This document shows positions 8,308 through 15,215 of a stretch of DNA of 32,400 nucleotides, one piece after another. Location: positions 1-32,400 of the forward strand of contig DUMO01000001.1 in NCBI GenBank assembly GCA_012839865.1, read 5' to 3'. The DNA is from Clostridiaceae bacterium. Its GTDB lineage: Bacteria > Bacillota > Clostridia > CAYPLH01 > DUMO01. The notes under the pieces were generated by a model. The model had not been told where the DNA came from. It ran no database searches and was given only the letters and a program-made list of their open reading frames with translations. The translations under genes and the position numbers were made by a program. Position 1 is the first letter of the stretch; every line of letters starts with the position of its first letter.

Positions 8308-8367
8308 ATGATTAAACCCCCAGAAAATCCTCAACAAAATACAGGTAAGCTTTCAGGTTATTAAATT

Positions 8368-8871
8368 TTATTTGAATATCTTGCTTGGAATAAACAGTCT
8401 AAAAGCATTCAACATTTTCTCACTTGGTTCAAAATAAACAACGGTTCTCTCACCCTGAAAGTTTGTTACAAAGAAATAAACATCCTGAGATTCCATTGAT
8501 GAAACTGCTTCAATCCTTTTTGGAATATTCTGTATGCTCTGGGTATGCTGGCTGCTTTTCAGGGGTGCGAGAATTTCAAAATCCTTGCAGCTGCCGGAAA
8601 AAACCCTCTTTCTCCTGCTTCTTGCAATAATCTTGTCAATATCAATTTCACCATTGGTGACAGAATATTCAAACTCAATATTCCTGGATCTAATGAGAAG
8701 ATATGCTCCGTAAACCGCTCCTGCCATAAACACCAGCGGCATATAATTAATGTAAGGAATTGCCGGAATAATAAAAATCACAATAGCGCACAACAACACA
8801 ATTCCCACACTGAAAAGCAAATCCTTTGCCGTTTTTTTCCTCTCAACAATTTTTTCAATAAATGAATCCAT
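8368..8871 (-). CDS. DUF6106-like membrane protein, 167 aa
   Basis: Two adjacent membrane helices (residues about 20-38 and 43-60) follow a short charged N-terminus that begins MDSFIEKIVERKKT, and a soluble C-terminal domain of about 100 residues follows. This resembles the clostridial DUF6106 family, of unknown function; I assign it from memory of the pattern, with moderate certainty. The C-terminal part is likely cytoplasmic and mixed alpha/beta, with no catalytic motif that I can see. The ATG at 8871 has GGGAGG six bases upstream. It is the first gene of a two-gene unit with the GH18 protein and has its own sigma-A promoter at 8940-8968. Confidence 0.75.
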   Translation of the reverse strand: MDSFIEKIVERKKTAKDLLFSVGIVLLCAIVIFIIPAIPYINYMPLVFMAGAVYGAYLLIRSRNIEFEYSVTNGEIDIDKIIARSRRKRVFSGSCKDFEILAPLKSSQHTQSIQNIPKRIEAVSSMESQDVYFFVTNFQGERTVVYFEPSEKMLNAFRLFIPSKIFK

Positions 8872-8939
8872 TACCTGCCTCCCGAATCTGATTATGAAAA
8901 GTATCTTAACTGCTCTATTTATGAATACCTTTGTAAAGT

Positions 8940-8968
8940 ATTATAACATAATTATAAACACATATCAC
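8940..8968 (-). promoter_or_regulatory. Sigma-A promoter for the DUF6106-GH18 unit
   Basis: On the minus strand GTGATA (8963-8968) is separated by 17 bases from a perfect TATAAT (8940-8945), about 69 bases upstream of the ATG at 8871. Confidence 0.55.
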
Positions 8969-9036
8969 CATTAAAGAAAAAAATACATGAGAGATTTGAT
9001 TGATGCCGGATATCGCTCTGAAAAGCAACTGCAGCT

Positions 9037-9229
9037 AAAAAGGACAACAGCTCTATTACAGCAGTACAGCATCGGCAAGGGAAACAGCCAGTTTAAAATG
9101 CCTTGTCATCTAGTAATTCCGCGAACTCGCTTCGCTCGGGCACGCGGACATTACTAAGATTCCAAGGCATTTTAAACTGTGTTTTCCTAAGCCTCGTTGT
9201 AAAAGCTGTAATAGAGCTGTTGTCTTTTT
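9037..9229. repeat. Long palindromic element, copy 2 (inverted relative to copy 1)
   Basis: This 193-base imperfect palindrome has the same ends (AAAAAGGACAACAGCTC ... GAGCTGTTGTCTTTTT) and the same inner arms as copy 1, but lies in the opposite orientation. The centre reads GCGAACTCGCTTCGCTCGGG. The 7-mer CAACTGC occurs at 9026-9032 and again at 9230-9236, directly abutting the right end and four bases from the left end, which could be a target-site duplication. The outer 22-bp arms of copy 1 are absent here. Confidence 0.8.
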
Positions 9230-9382
9230 CAACTGCCTGCCACACCATTAATGAAATGTGTGTAGAGCAATAACAAATGGATTTATTTTGCTTCCAGCAC
9301 TTTCAACGTTGTCCTTTTAATTGTGAATAATTCAGGAAAAATATTGAAATAATAGTTACTGATACTTTAGGAGGTAAAAGAA

Positions 9383-9832
9383 TTGGCCGGAGGACGTACT
9401 TTGAAGGACAGCTCAACAGTTGCACAATTTTTAAAATATTCATTGGCGGGCGGAATTGCAACTTTAGTTGATTTTACTGTGTTTTCGTTGGCCGCAGGCG
9501 CACTTGGAGTAAACCACATTTTAGCAAATACACTCTCCTTCACTGCCGGTTTGGCTGTGAACTATTTATTAAGCGCAAGCTGGGTTTTCAGGACCGAAAC
9601 AAACAATAAGGCAAGGGATTTTGCAGTATTTTCAGTTATAGGAATTATCGGTCTTGGATTAACCAACCTTTTACTTTACCTGTTTATAGACCTGGGAATA
9701 ATGCTGCGGATTTTTTATTTTCTTCATGAAGACATGATACTTATGTTATCCAAAATGATAACTGTTGCAATAGTACTTGTTTGGAATTTTTCAGCCAGAA
9801 AAAAATTTCTCTTCAGGGCAAATGCCACATAG
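9383..9832 (+). CDS. GtrA-family membrane protein (copy 1)
   Basis: GtrA-like proteins are small four-helix membrane proteins that assist transfer of polyprenyl-phosphate-linked sugars across the membrane. This 149-residue protein has the usual opening, QFLKYSLAGGIATLVDFTVF, and ends with a WNFSARKKFLF motif at the last helix, as in the family. Four hydrophobic helices are visible, at about 17-40, 42-62, 76-97 and 115-138. The start is TTG at 9383, eight bases after AGGAGG. The flavoprotein gene begins 76 bases downstream on the same strand. A second GtrA is at 24047-24481 at the head of the glycosyltransferase cluster, so this pair looks like a satellite of that pathway. Confidence 0.9.
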   Translation: MAGGRTLKDSSTVAQFLKYSLAGGIATLVDFTVFSLAAGALGVNHILANTLSFTAGLAVNYLLSASWVFRTETNNKARDFAVFSVIGIIGLGLTNLLLYLFIDLGIMLRIFYFLHEDMILMLSKMITVAIVLVWNFSARKKFLFRANAT

Positions 9833-9908
9833 GGAAGTAAGTGCCGGGCAGTTAAAAATTACAACATCTTCTTACGGTATAAAGGCCAAAATGGAAAGGA
9901 GGTATTGC

Positions 9909-11321
9909 ATGGCGGATGATATAGTTATAATGGGTGCAGGTCCTGCAGGTCTGGCTGCCGGATACGAACTTGCAAAAAACAACTGTAAACCAATGCTTTT
10001 TGAATCACAGGACCAGGTCGGCGGTATAAGCAAGACTATCAAATACAGGGATTTTTATTTTGATCTGGGCGGGCACAGGTTCTTCACCAAATTTAACGAG
10101 GTAAACAACCTCTGGCATGAGGTTTTAGGGGCAGATTTCATTAAGGTTCCAAGGTTGTCCAGGATTTATTATAAAAACAGATACTTCAATTATCCCCTGA
10201 CACCTTTGAATGCCCTGACCGGCATGGGTATTTTTGATACAGTCAAAATAACTTCAAGCTACCTTTACTCAAAAATATTTCCGTACAGCCGGGAAGACAC
10301 ATTTGAACAGTGGGTTTCCAACAGGTTTGGCAGAAAACTTTACTCAATGTTTTTTAAAACATATACCGAGAAGGTCTGGGGAATTCCCTGCTCCCAAATA
10401 CAGGCCGAATGGGCTGCCCAAAGAATCAAAGGCCTCTCTTTGAAAACAGCCGTTTTAAATGCGATATCCAGGAAAAACAACAATATTAAAACACTAATAA
10501 ATGAGTTTGATTATCCAACGCATGGCCCAGGTATGATGTACAATCGAATGAAAGACAAAATAGAGGATATGGGCGGAAAAGTATACATCAATTCCAGAGT
10601 TGACAAGATAAATACAGAAGGAAGCAAAATTAAAAGCTTGGAATACATTGATAAAGACGGCAGGAGAAATATTGTTGAGGGAAGATACTTTATATCAAGC
10701 ATACCTCTAACCGAACTTATAGAAAAACTTTCACCAACGCCGGATACAGCAATTTTAAATGCCGCCTCAAATCTGAAATATAGAAGTTTAATAACTGTTG
10801 ATATTATTGTCGGCAAACAACACCTTTTTCCTGACAACTGGATTTATATACACTCTCCGGATGTCAAGCTTGGACGAATTCAGAATTTTAAAAACTGGAG
10901 CAGCAAAATGGTTCCCGACGAGAATAGAACCTCCCTGGGGCTTGAATATTTCTGCAATGAAAATGACGAATTGTGGAATTTAACGGACGATAAGCTGTTT
11001 GAACTTGCTGCAGATGAAATAGATAAAATAAGGATTTGCAATAAAAAAGATATTGAAGATTATATTGTAATAAGGGTGCCAAAGGCTTATCCGGTTTATA
11101 TGAACGGTTACAAAAAGAACATTGGAATTATTGAGAGCTTTATAAGACAGTTTAAAAACTTGCAACCCGTTGGAAGATATGGCCTCTTCAAGTATAATAA
11201 CATGGACCATTCGGTCCTTACCGGTTTATACGCTGCAAAAAACATACTTGAGGGCACAATAAAATACGACACCTGGAGCGTAAACACAGACAAGGAATAT
11301 CATGAGGAAAAGGCCAATTGA
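9909..11321 (+). CDS. FAD-dependent amine oxidase/UGM-like flavoprotein (copy 1)
   Basis: Predicted FAD enzyme of the amine-oxidase/protoporphyrinogen-oxidase fold, with features like UDP-galactopyranose mutase relatives. The reaction is unknown; a sugar ring contraction or oxidation of a lipid-linked sugar is inference from context. The Rossmann motif IVIMGAGPAGLAAGYEL is at the N-terminus (GxGxxG at 9-14), followed by an acidic strand end and VGGISKT. A DLGGHRFFTKF motif and the FEQWVSNRFGRKLYSMFF / TEKVWGIPCSQI region are typical of this subgroup. The C-terminal GLYAAKNILEG is the usual second FAD-contact helix. The ATG at 9909 has AAAGGAGG six bases upstream; the frame stays open to 9777 inside gtrA but without support. 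The length is 470 residues. It shares fold and context with the flavoprotein at 18191-19498. Confidence 0.87.
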   Translation: MADDIVIMGAGPAGLAAGYELAKNNCKPMLFESQDQVGGISKTIKYRDFYFDLGGHRFFTKFNEVNNLWHEVLGADFIKVPRLSRIYYKNRYFNYPLTPLNALTGMGIFDTVKITSSYLYSKIFPYSREDTFEQWVSNRFGRKLYSMFFKTYTEKVWGIPCSQIQAEWAAQRIKGLSLKTAVLNAISRKNNNIKTLINEFDYPTHGPGMMYNRMKDKIEDMGGKVYINSRVDKINTEGSKIKSLEYIDKDGRRNIVEGRYFISSIPLTELIEKLSPTPDTAILNAASNLKYRSLITVDIIVGKQHLFPDNWIYIHSPDVKLGRIQNFKNWSSKMVPDENRTSLGLEYFCNENDELWNLTDDKLFELAADEIDKIRICNKKDIEDYIVIRVPKAYPVYMNGYKKNIGIIESFIRQFKNLQPVGRYGLFKYNNMDHSVLTGLYAAKNILEGTIKYDTWSVNTDKEYHEEKAN

Positions 11322-11454
11322 GTGATTATCTCAGCAAAAAAATAAACCGCAATTGCAGTCCCTGATGTACTGTTGATAACTGTTCAGATATTTATAGGAC
11401 CATTTCATAGATACTACTCTGATACTGCAATATTCTGTAAAAAAAAGAAAGGAG

Positions 11455-11496
11455 GGAAAACAAAAGGAGGGCTTTTCGCCCCCCCTTGTTTTTTAA
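11455..11496. terminator. Bidirectional rho-independent terminator
   Basis: AAAACAAAAGGAGGGC, a short TTTTC loop and GCCCCCCCTTGTTTTTT form a GC-rich hairpin with a T-rich tail on both strands. It ends the GtrA/flavoprotein unit on the plus strand and the chemotaxis gene on the minus strand. Confidence 0.8.
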
Positions 11497-11557
11497 AAGC
11501 TGACTTTTTCATCCCTGACACCGGTTGGTACCGAATAAAGCTATACTAAAGGATTTC

Positions 11558-13810
11558 TTATTCCAGTTTGAAAGCCTTTATTACATTTGCCAAATCCTGT
11601 GCCATGGAGTTAAGTTCCTTGGCAAGGCTGGAAAGTGATTCGGAACCTGCCATCATTTCCTGGGTGCTGGCGGAAACCTCCTCCGCTGTAGCTGCAGCTT
11701 CTTCGGACACTGCTGAAATACCTTCTATGGATTCCTGGGTTTTTTCCCTCGAAAGTATCATCTCTTTGACGGATTTTCCGACATTGCCCATCTGTTGTAT
11801 TATGTTCTCCATTGCTGTGTAAATTGTATGGAAGGAATCGTCTGTCTCCTTCACTACTTCCATTTGTTCCTCCATAGCAAATTTTGCATTGTTTGCAGCT
11901 TCCACCGTCTTTTCTGTTTTCGCCTGAATCTCATTTATGATCTTGCCTATTGATATGGTGGATTCTTTCGACATATCGGCAAGTTTCCTGACTTCTCCTG
12001 CCACTACCGCAAAACCTCTTCCCGCATCGCCTGCTCGGGCGGCTTCAATAGCGGCATTTAATGAAAGCAGGTTTGTCTGCTCGGAAATATTGGCTATAAC
12101 CTTTATAATCTTTTTTATTTCCTTCATATCGTTGTTCAGGCTGTTAATATCTTCAAGTATTCGTTCTGAAGCGGAACTTGCCTCGAAGGCTTTATTATTC
12201 AGTGATTTTACGGTTGAAAAAGCATTTTCGGTAAGTTTCTGAGTATCATCAACAACTCTGAGAACTTCGCTGACATTGTCATTTACCCTGGATATTTCAT
12301 ATGATAAATTATTCATATGTCCAACACTTTCCGTTACCGCTTCGGCCTGTGACGATGCACCTTCTGCAATTTGCTGCACTGTAAGGGCTATTTGCTCAGA
12401 AGCCGAATAACTCTGCTCTGATGAAGCTGCCAGCTTCGATGCACTATCCATTACCTTGTCGGACGATGATTTGACGTTGGATATAAGAGAACTGATATTG
12501 CCCACCATCTCATTAAAGTTGTTTATGACCTCACCGATCTGATCCCTGCTGTTGTCTGTTATCCGGACTGAAAGATTGCCTTTCTTTGCTTCCTGTGCAA
12601 GGTAAACAAGTTTTTTCAAAGGTGAGTATATACTTAACGAAATTATACCTGAAAGAATAACGGCCAGTATGGAGAATATTACACATATTCCAATAACTCT
12701 CTGGCTTAATTCTTCTGATGCAGATTGAATATATGAATAAGGAATAATTGATATTGCGTACCAATTGGTGTTTCTAATCGGCAAATAAGAAACAAAATAT
12801 TTATCTTTGTTAATGTCACTGTCAAAGGGAAGTGTGTCACTGCCCGCATTAACAAAAGCATTAATTTTATCCACTATATGCTTATGCATATATTCTTTGC
12901 CAATCAAATCCCTATCCTTGTGAGAAATGATTGTATAATCAGAATCAACAATGCAAATCTCCGATCCCTCTCCCATATTGACACCGGCAAAAATATCAGT
13001 AAAAAGATTTTGCGAGTATGTCAGACATAATATGCCAAGGGTTCTCGAAGTAAATGTAATTTGTGGAATTTTTCTTGCAAATATTATATTGGTGTTTTGG
13101 ACATTGTTTTGATTTGTTGATGTGTCAAGCTCCCAAAAATAACCGCGTTCGGATTCTTGCACTTTATTTTGAATATATTCATAATACTGTACAGTGTCTT
13201 TTACATTCATCCCATACTCAAATGTTGTATGAGGATCTAATATTATCACCGCCGATCTCAATGCTTTATTTGTGGATCCTTTACTTGATACTGTACTGCT
13301 AAAGTCATCATAGAAAGTCTTCTTTTCGTATGCAGTCATTTCATTAATTCTCGGCAAATTATCCTGTATAAACGGACTTACCGCCAACTCCATGCTGTCA
13401 TTTTCAGCCCTTTCAATTGCTGAATTCAGGTTTTGGTTCATTTGCACCATAACCATACTCGTATAGTTCTTGATTCTGTTTGTTACCAATTCATTGGATT
13501 TGTTATATACCAATATGCTTGTGATTATCAGCGGCACAAGGGAAAGTGATAAAAATGCCGTCAACAGCCGTGTGGCAATTTTGGTGTACCGCAGAAGCTT
13601 TGCAGGAAAAGTAAAAATGTTGACAAAAAAACTTGCAACCGGTTTTAAGAAATTTGTATTTCCGATTTTTTTAAAAATGCCTGAAAACATGTTTGCTATT
13701 TTAGTAAACAATCTGTCAGCCCCCCTAAATCTTATGTTATTTATTGAGTGCCTGCGTGAATTATATAAAATAATATCAGTGTTTTCCTTGTCCATTTTAA
13801 CTTGCATCAC
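11558..13810 (-). CDS. Methyl-accepting chemotaxis protein
   Basis: Membrane chemoreceptor that signals to CheA/CheW. An unusually long cytoplasmic N-terminal stretch (about 80 residues, basic) precedes the first membrane helix at ~82-102. A dCache-type extracellular sensing domain spans ~110-355 and contains the family's typical patterns ([34 protein letters not shown]). The second helix is ~367-392, followed by a HAMP domain and a long signalling coiled coil. The conserved hairpin tip reads [20 protein letters not shown] with [15 protein letters not shown] directly after it. At 750 residues it is somewhat long because of the N-terminus. Start choice is poor: GTG 13810, ATG 13807 and ATG 13795 all lack a clear ribosome binding site. 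No other chemotaxis gene is nearby. Confidence 0.93.
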   Translation of the reverse strand: MMQVKMDKENTDIILYNSRRHSINNIRFRGADRLFTKIANMFSGIFKKIGNTNFLKPVASFFVNIFTFPAKLLRYTKIATRLLTAFLSLSLVPLIITSILVYNKSNELVTNRIKNYTSMVMVQMNQNLNSAIERAENDSMELAVSPFIQDNLPRINEMTAYEKKTFYDDFSSTVSSKGSTNKALRSAVIILDPHTTFEYGMNVKDTVQYYEYIQNKVQESERGYFWELDTSTNQNNVQNTNIIFARKIPQITFTSRTLGILCLTYSQNLFTDIFAGVNMGEGSEICIVDSDYTIISHKDRDLIGKEYMHKHIVDKINAFVNAGSDTLPFDSDINKDKYFVSYLPIRNTNWYAISIIPYSYIQSASEELSQRVIGICVIFSILAVILSGIISLSIYSPLKKLVYLAQEAKKGNLSVRITDNSRDQIGEVINNFNEMVGNISSLISNVKSSSDKVMDSASKLAASSEQSYSASEQIALTVQQIAEGASSQAEAVTESVGHMNNLSYEISRVNDNVSEVLRVVDDTQKLTENAFSTVKSLNNKAFEASSASERILEDINSLNNDMKEIKKIIKVIANISEQTNLLSLNAAIEAARAGDAGRGFAVVAGEVRKLADMSKESTISIGKIINEIQAKTEKTVEAANNAKFAMEEQMEVVKETDDSFHTIYTAMENIIQQMGNVGKSVKEMILSREKTQESIEGISAVSEEAAATAEEVSASTQEMMAGSESLSSLAKELNSMAQDLANVIKAFKLE

Positions 13811-14068
13811 GCATCAAACAAGTTATCAAACACACAAACGGGCATCAGGCCCATCATCCGGATGCAAAGGCTTGCAATCATCCTCGCTCCAATTTGGATT
13901 GACTGCAGATTTACAGAAACCACCGCTGAGTCATTCAACCACCGGTTATGCACAAGTCCGGTAAGGTGTTTGATGAATTTGGCATTACCATATTTTTTAT
14001 AAAATTCGACATTAAATGCAATATTCCTTCATTATATTTCTAATCAAGAGAATTTTTTGTGTTGCATT
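13811..14068 (-). other. Leader region upstream of the chemotaxis gene
   Basis: No gene is visible. On the minus strand, short complementary pieces occur: ACCGG (13956-13960) pairs with CCGGT (13940-13944), CATCCGGATG is a perfect palindrome (13855-13864), and GGGC-CTGAT-GCCC (13841-13853) can form a small hairpin. The chemotaxis gene lacks a ribosome binding site, so translation may depend on this leader. It does not match a riboswitch class that I can recognise. Confidence 0.35.
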
Positions 14069-15154
14069 TCACCTTCCGGTTTGAGGTTTTGCCGAATTTT
14101 CACCGGTTATGGTTTCAGCCTTATCTTCCTGAATCACGGTTTTTGCCGCAGCTCCCCGGGTTATGTTCTTTACCGCATCATCCCGGGTTATGGCTTTTGT
14201 CCCGTCCTCTGTAACACCTGTAAAATTTATCATATCGTTAATTATATACAGGGGGCGCCCTTTTGCCTCGTCATATATTCTTCCGATGTATTCTCCGATA
14301 ATCCCCAGCATCATAAGCACCATACCATTTAATAAAAGGCTGAATCCAAGGGTGGATGCCCAACCCTGAACAGTCTTGCTGGTAAACAATTTTTGATAAA
14401 GCACTATCAGAAGATAAACAAAACTGCAAAGAGAAACCGCCATACCTGTATATGATGCAAGCTTCAACGGTTTGTGGGAGAAGGATGTGATAGCATCAAA
14501 GGCAAATCTCAACATCTTTTTAAGAGGGTACTTTGTAACACCTGCAAAGCGTTTGTTTCTTTTGAATTCAACACTGGTCTGCTTAAATCCAAGCCAGGAT
14601 ATCAGACCCCTAACATACCTGTTCCTTTCATTGACTCTTTTTAACGCATCACAAACCTTTCTGTCAATCAGGCGAAAATCTCCGGCATCAACAGGGATGT
14701 CGAAATCGGTCATTGATTTTAGAAGCCTGTAAAACATCGATGCTGTTGCTTTTTTGAACAGAGTCTCGCCCTCCCGCTCTATTCTTTTGCCATACACAAC
14801 ATCATAGCCTTTTTTCCATTCTTCTATCATGGCAGGTATAACCTCCGGAGGGTCCTGCAGGTCCGCGTCAATTATTACAATTGCATCACCCTGGGTAAAA
14901 TCCATACCGGCGGTGATAGCAATCTGATGTCCGAAGTTCCTTGAAAAGTCCAGAAGCTTTATTCGCTTGTCACTCTTGCATATTTCACTGATAATAGGTA
15001 CTGTTTTGTCCCGGCTTCCGTCATTGACAAAAATAATCTCATAACTTTCATTAAGCTTCTCCATTACTTCGGTCAGCCTTTTATATGTTTCCAAAACCAC
15101 CTCTTCTTCGTTGTATACCGGAACAACAATGGAATAAACACATTTTTGATTCAT
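14069..15154 (-). CDS. Polyprenyl-phosphate sugar transferase (GT2), repeat-tailed
   Basis: Family-2 glycosyltransferase of the DPM1/GtrB type, which transfers a sugar from a nucleotide donor to a polyprenyl phosphate at the inner membrane face. Motifs: SIVVPVYNEEEVV near residue 10, IIFVNDGSRDKT, DADLQDPPEVIP (the DxD-like metal and donor site), and the acceptor-side RFAGVTKYPLKKM. Two C-terminal membrane helices (about 230-250 and 268-290) and IGEYIGRIYDEAKGRPLY follow. The start is ATG at 15154, six bases after GGGGAG; the frame also offers TTG 15160. The last 42 residues are four tandem 9-residue repeats plus a partial fifth (pattern K/E-x-I-T-R/G-x-x-x-A), which is unusual for the family. 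It is the last gene of the glycosylation cluster, 61 bases after the PMT gene. Confidence 0.9.
   Translation of the reverse strand: MNQKCVYSIVVPVYNEEEVVLETYKRLTEVMEKLNESYEIIFVNDGSRDKTVPIISEICKSDKRIKLLDFSRNFGHQIAITAGMDFTQGDAIVIIDADLQDPPEVIPAMIEEWKKGYDVVYGKRIEREGETLFKKATASMFYRLLKSMTDFDIPVDAGDFRLIDRKVCDALKRVNERNRYVRGLISWLGFKQTSVEFKRNKRFAGVTKYPLKKMLRFAFDAITSFSHKPLKLASYTGMAVSLCSFVYLLIVLYQKLFTSKTVQGWASTLGFSLLLNGMVLMMLGIIGEYIGRIYDEAKGRPLYIINDMINFTGVTEDGTKAITRDDAVKNITRGAAAKTVIQEDKAETITGENSAKPQTGR
14072..14197 (-). repeat. 27-bp tandem repeats encoding the GT2 tail
   Basis: Four 27-base units and a partial fifth encode KAITRDDAV, KNITRGAAA, KTVIQEDKA, ETITGENSA and KPQTGR. The first two units are close at DNA level, both containing CATAACCCGGG, while units 3 and 4 have diverged. 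Such a minisatellite would be expected to change in number between strains. Confidence 0.7.
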
Positions 15155-15215
15155 AACCAACTCCCCTTGTTTTTATTTTTCCCGTTCATCTGTTATTAAT
15201 AAAACCTGTAAAATC

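Noticed and set aside
6281-9236. Classical composite transposon
   Set aside because: Neither palindrome encodes a transposase and the enclosed genes are cellular, so only a MITE-like or structural origin can be supported.
13820-13960. Cyclic-di-GMP (GEMM) riboswitch ahead of the chemoreceptor gene
   Set aside because: GCAAGCC and CCGG pieces are present, but the conserved CACGCA, AAACC and ordered helices are not; a covariance search would be decisive.
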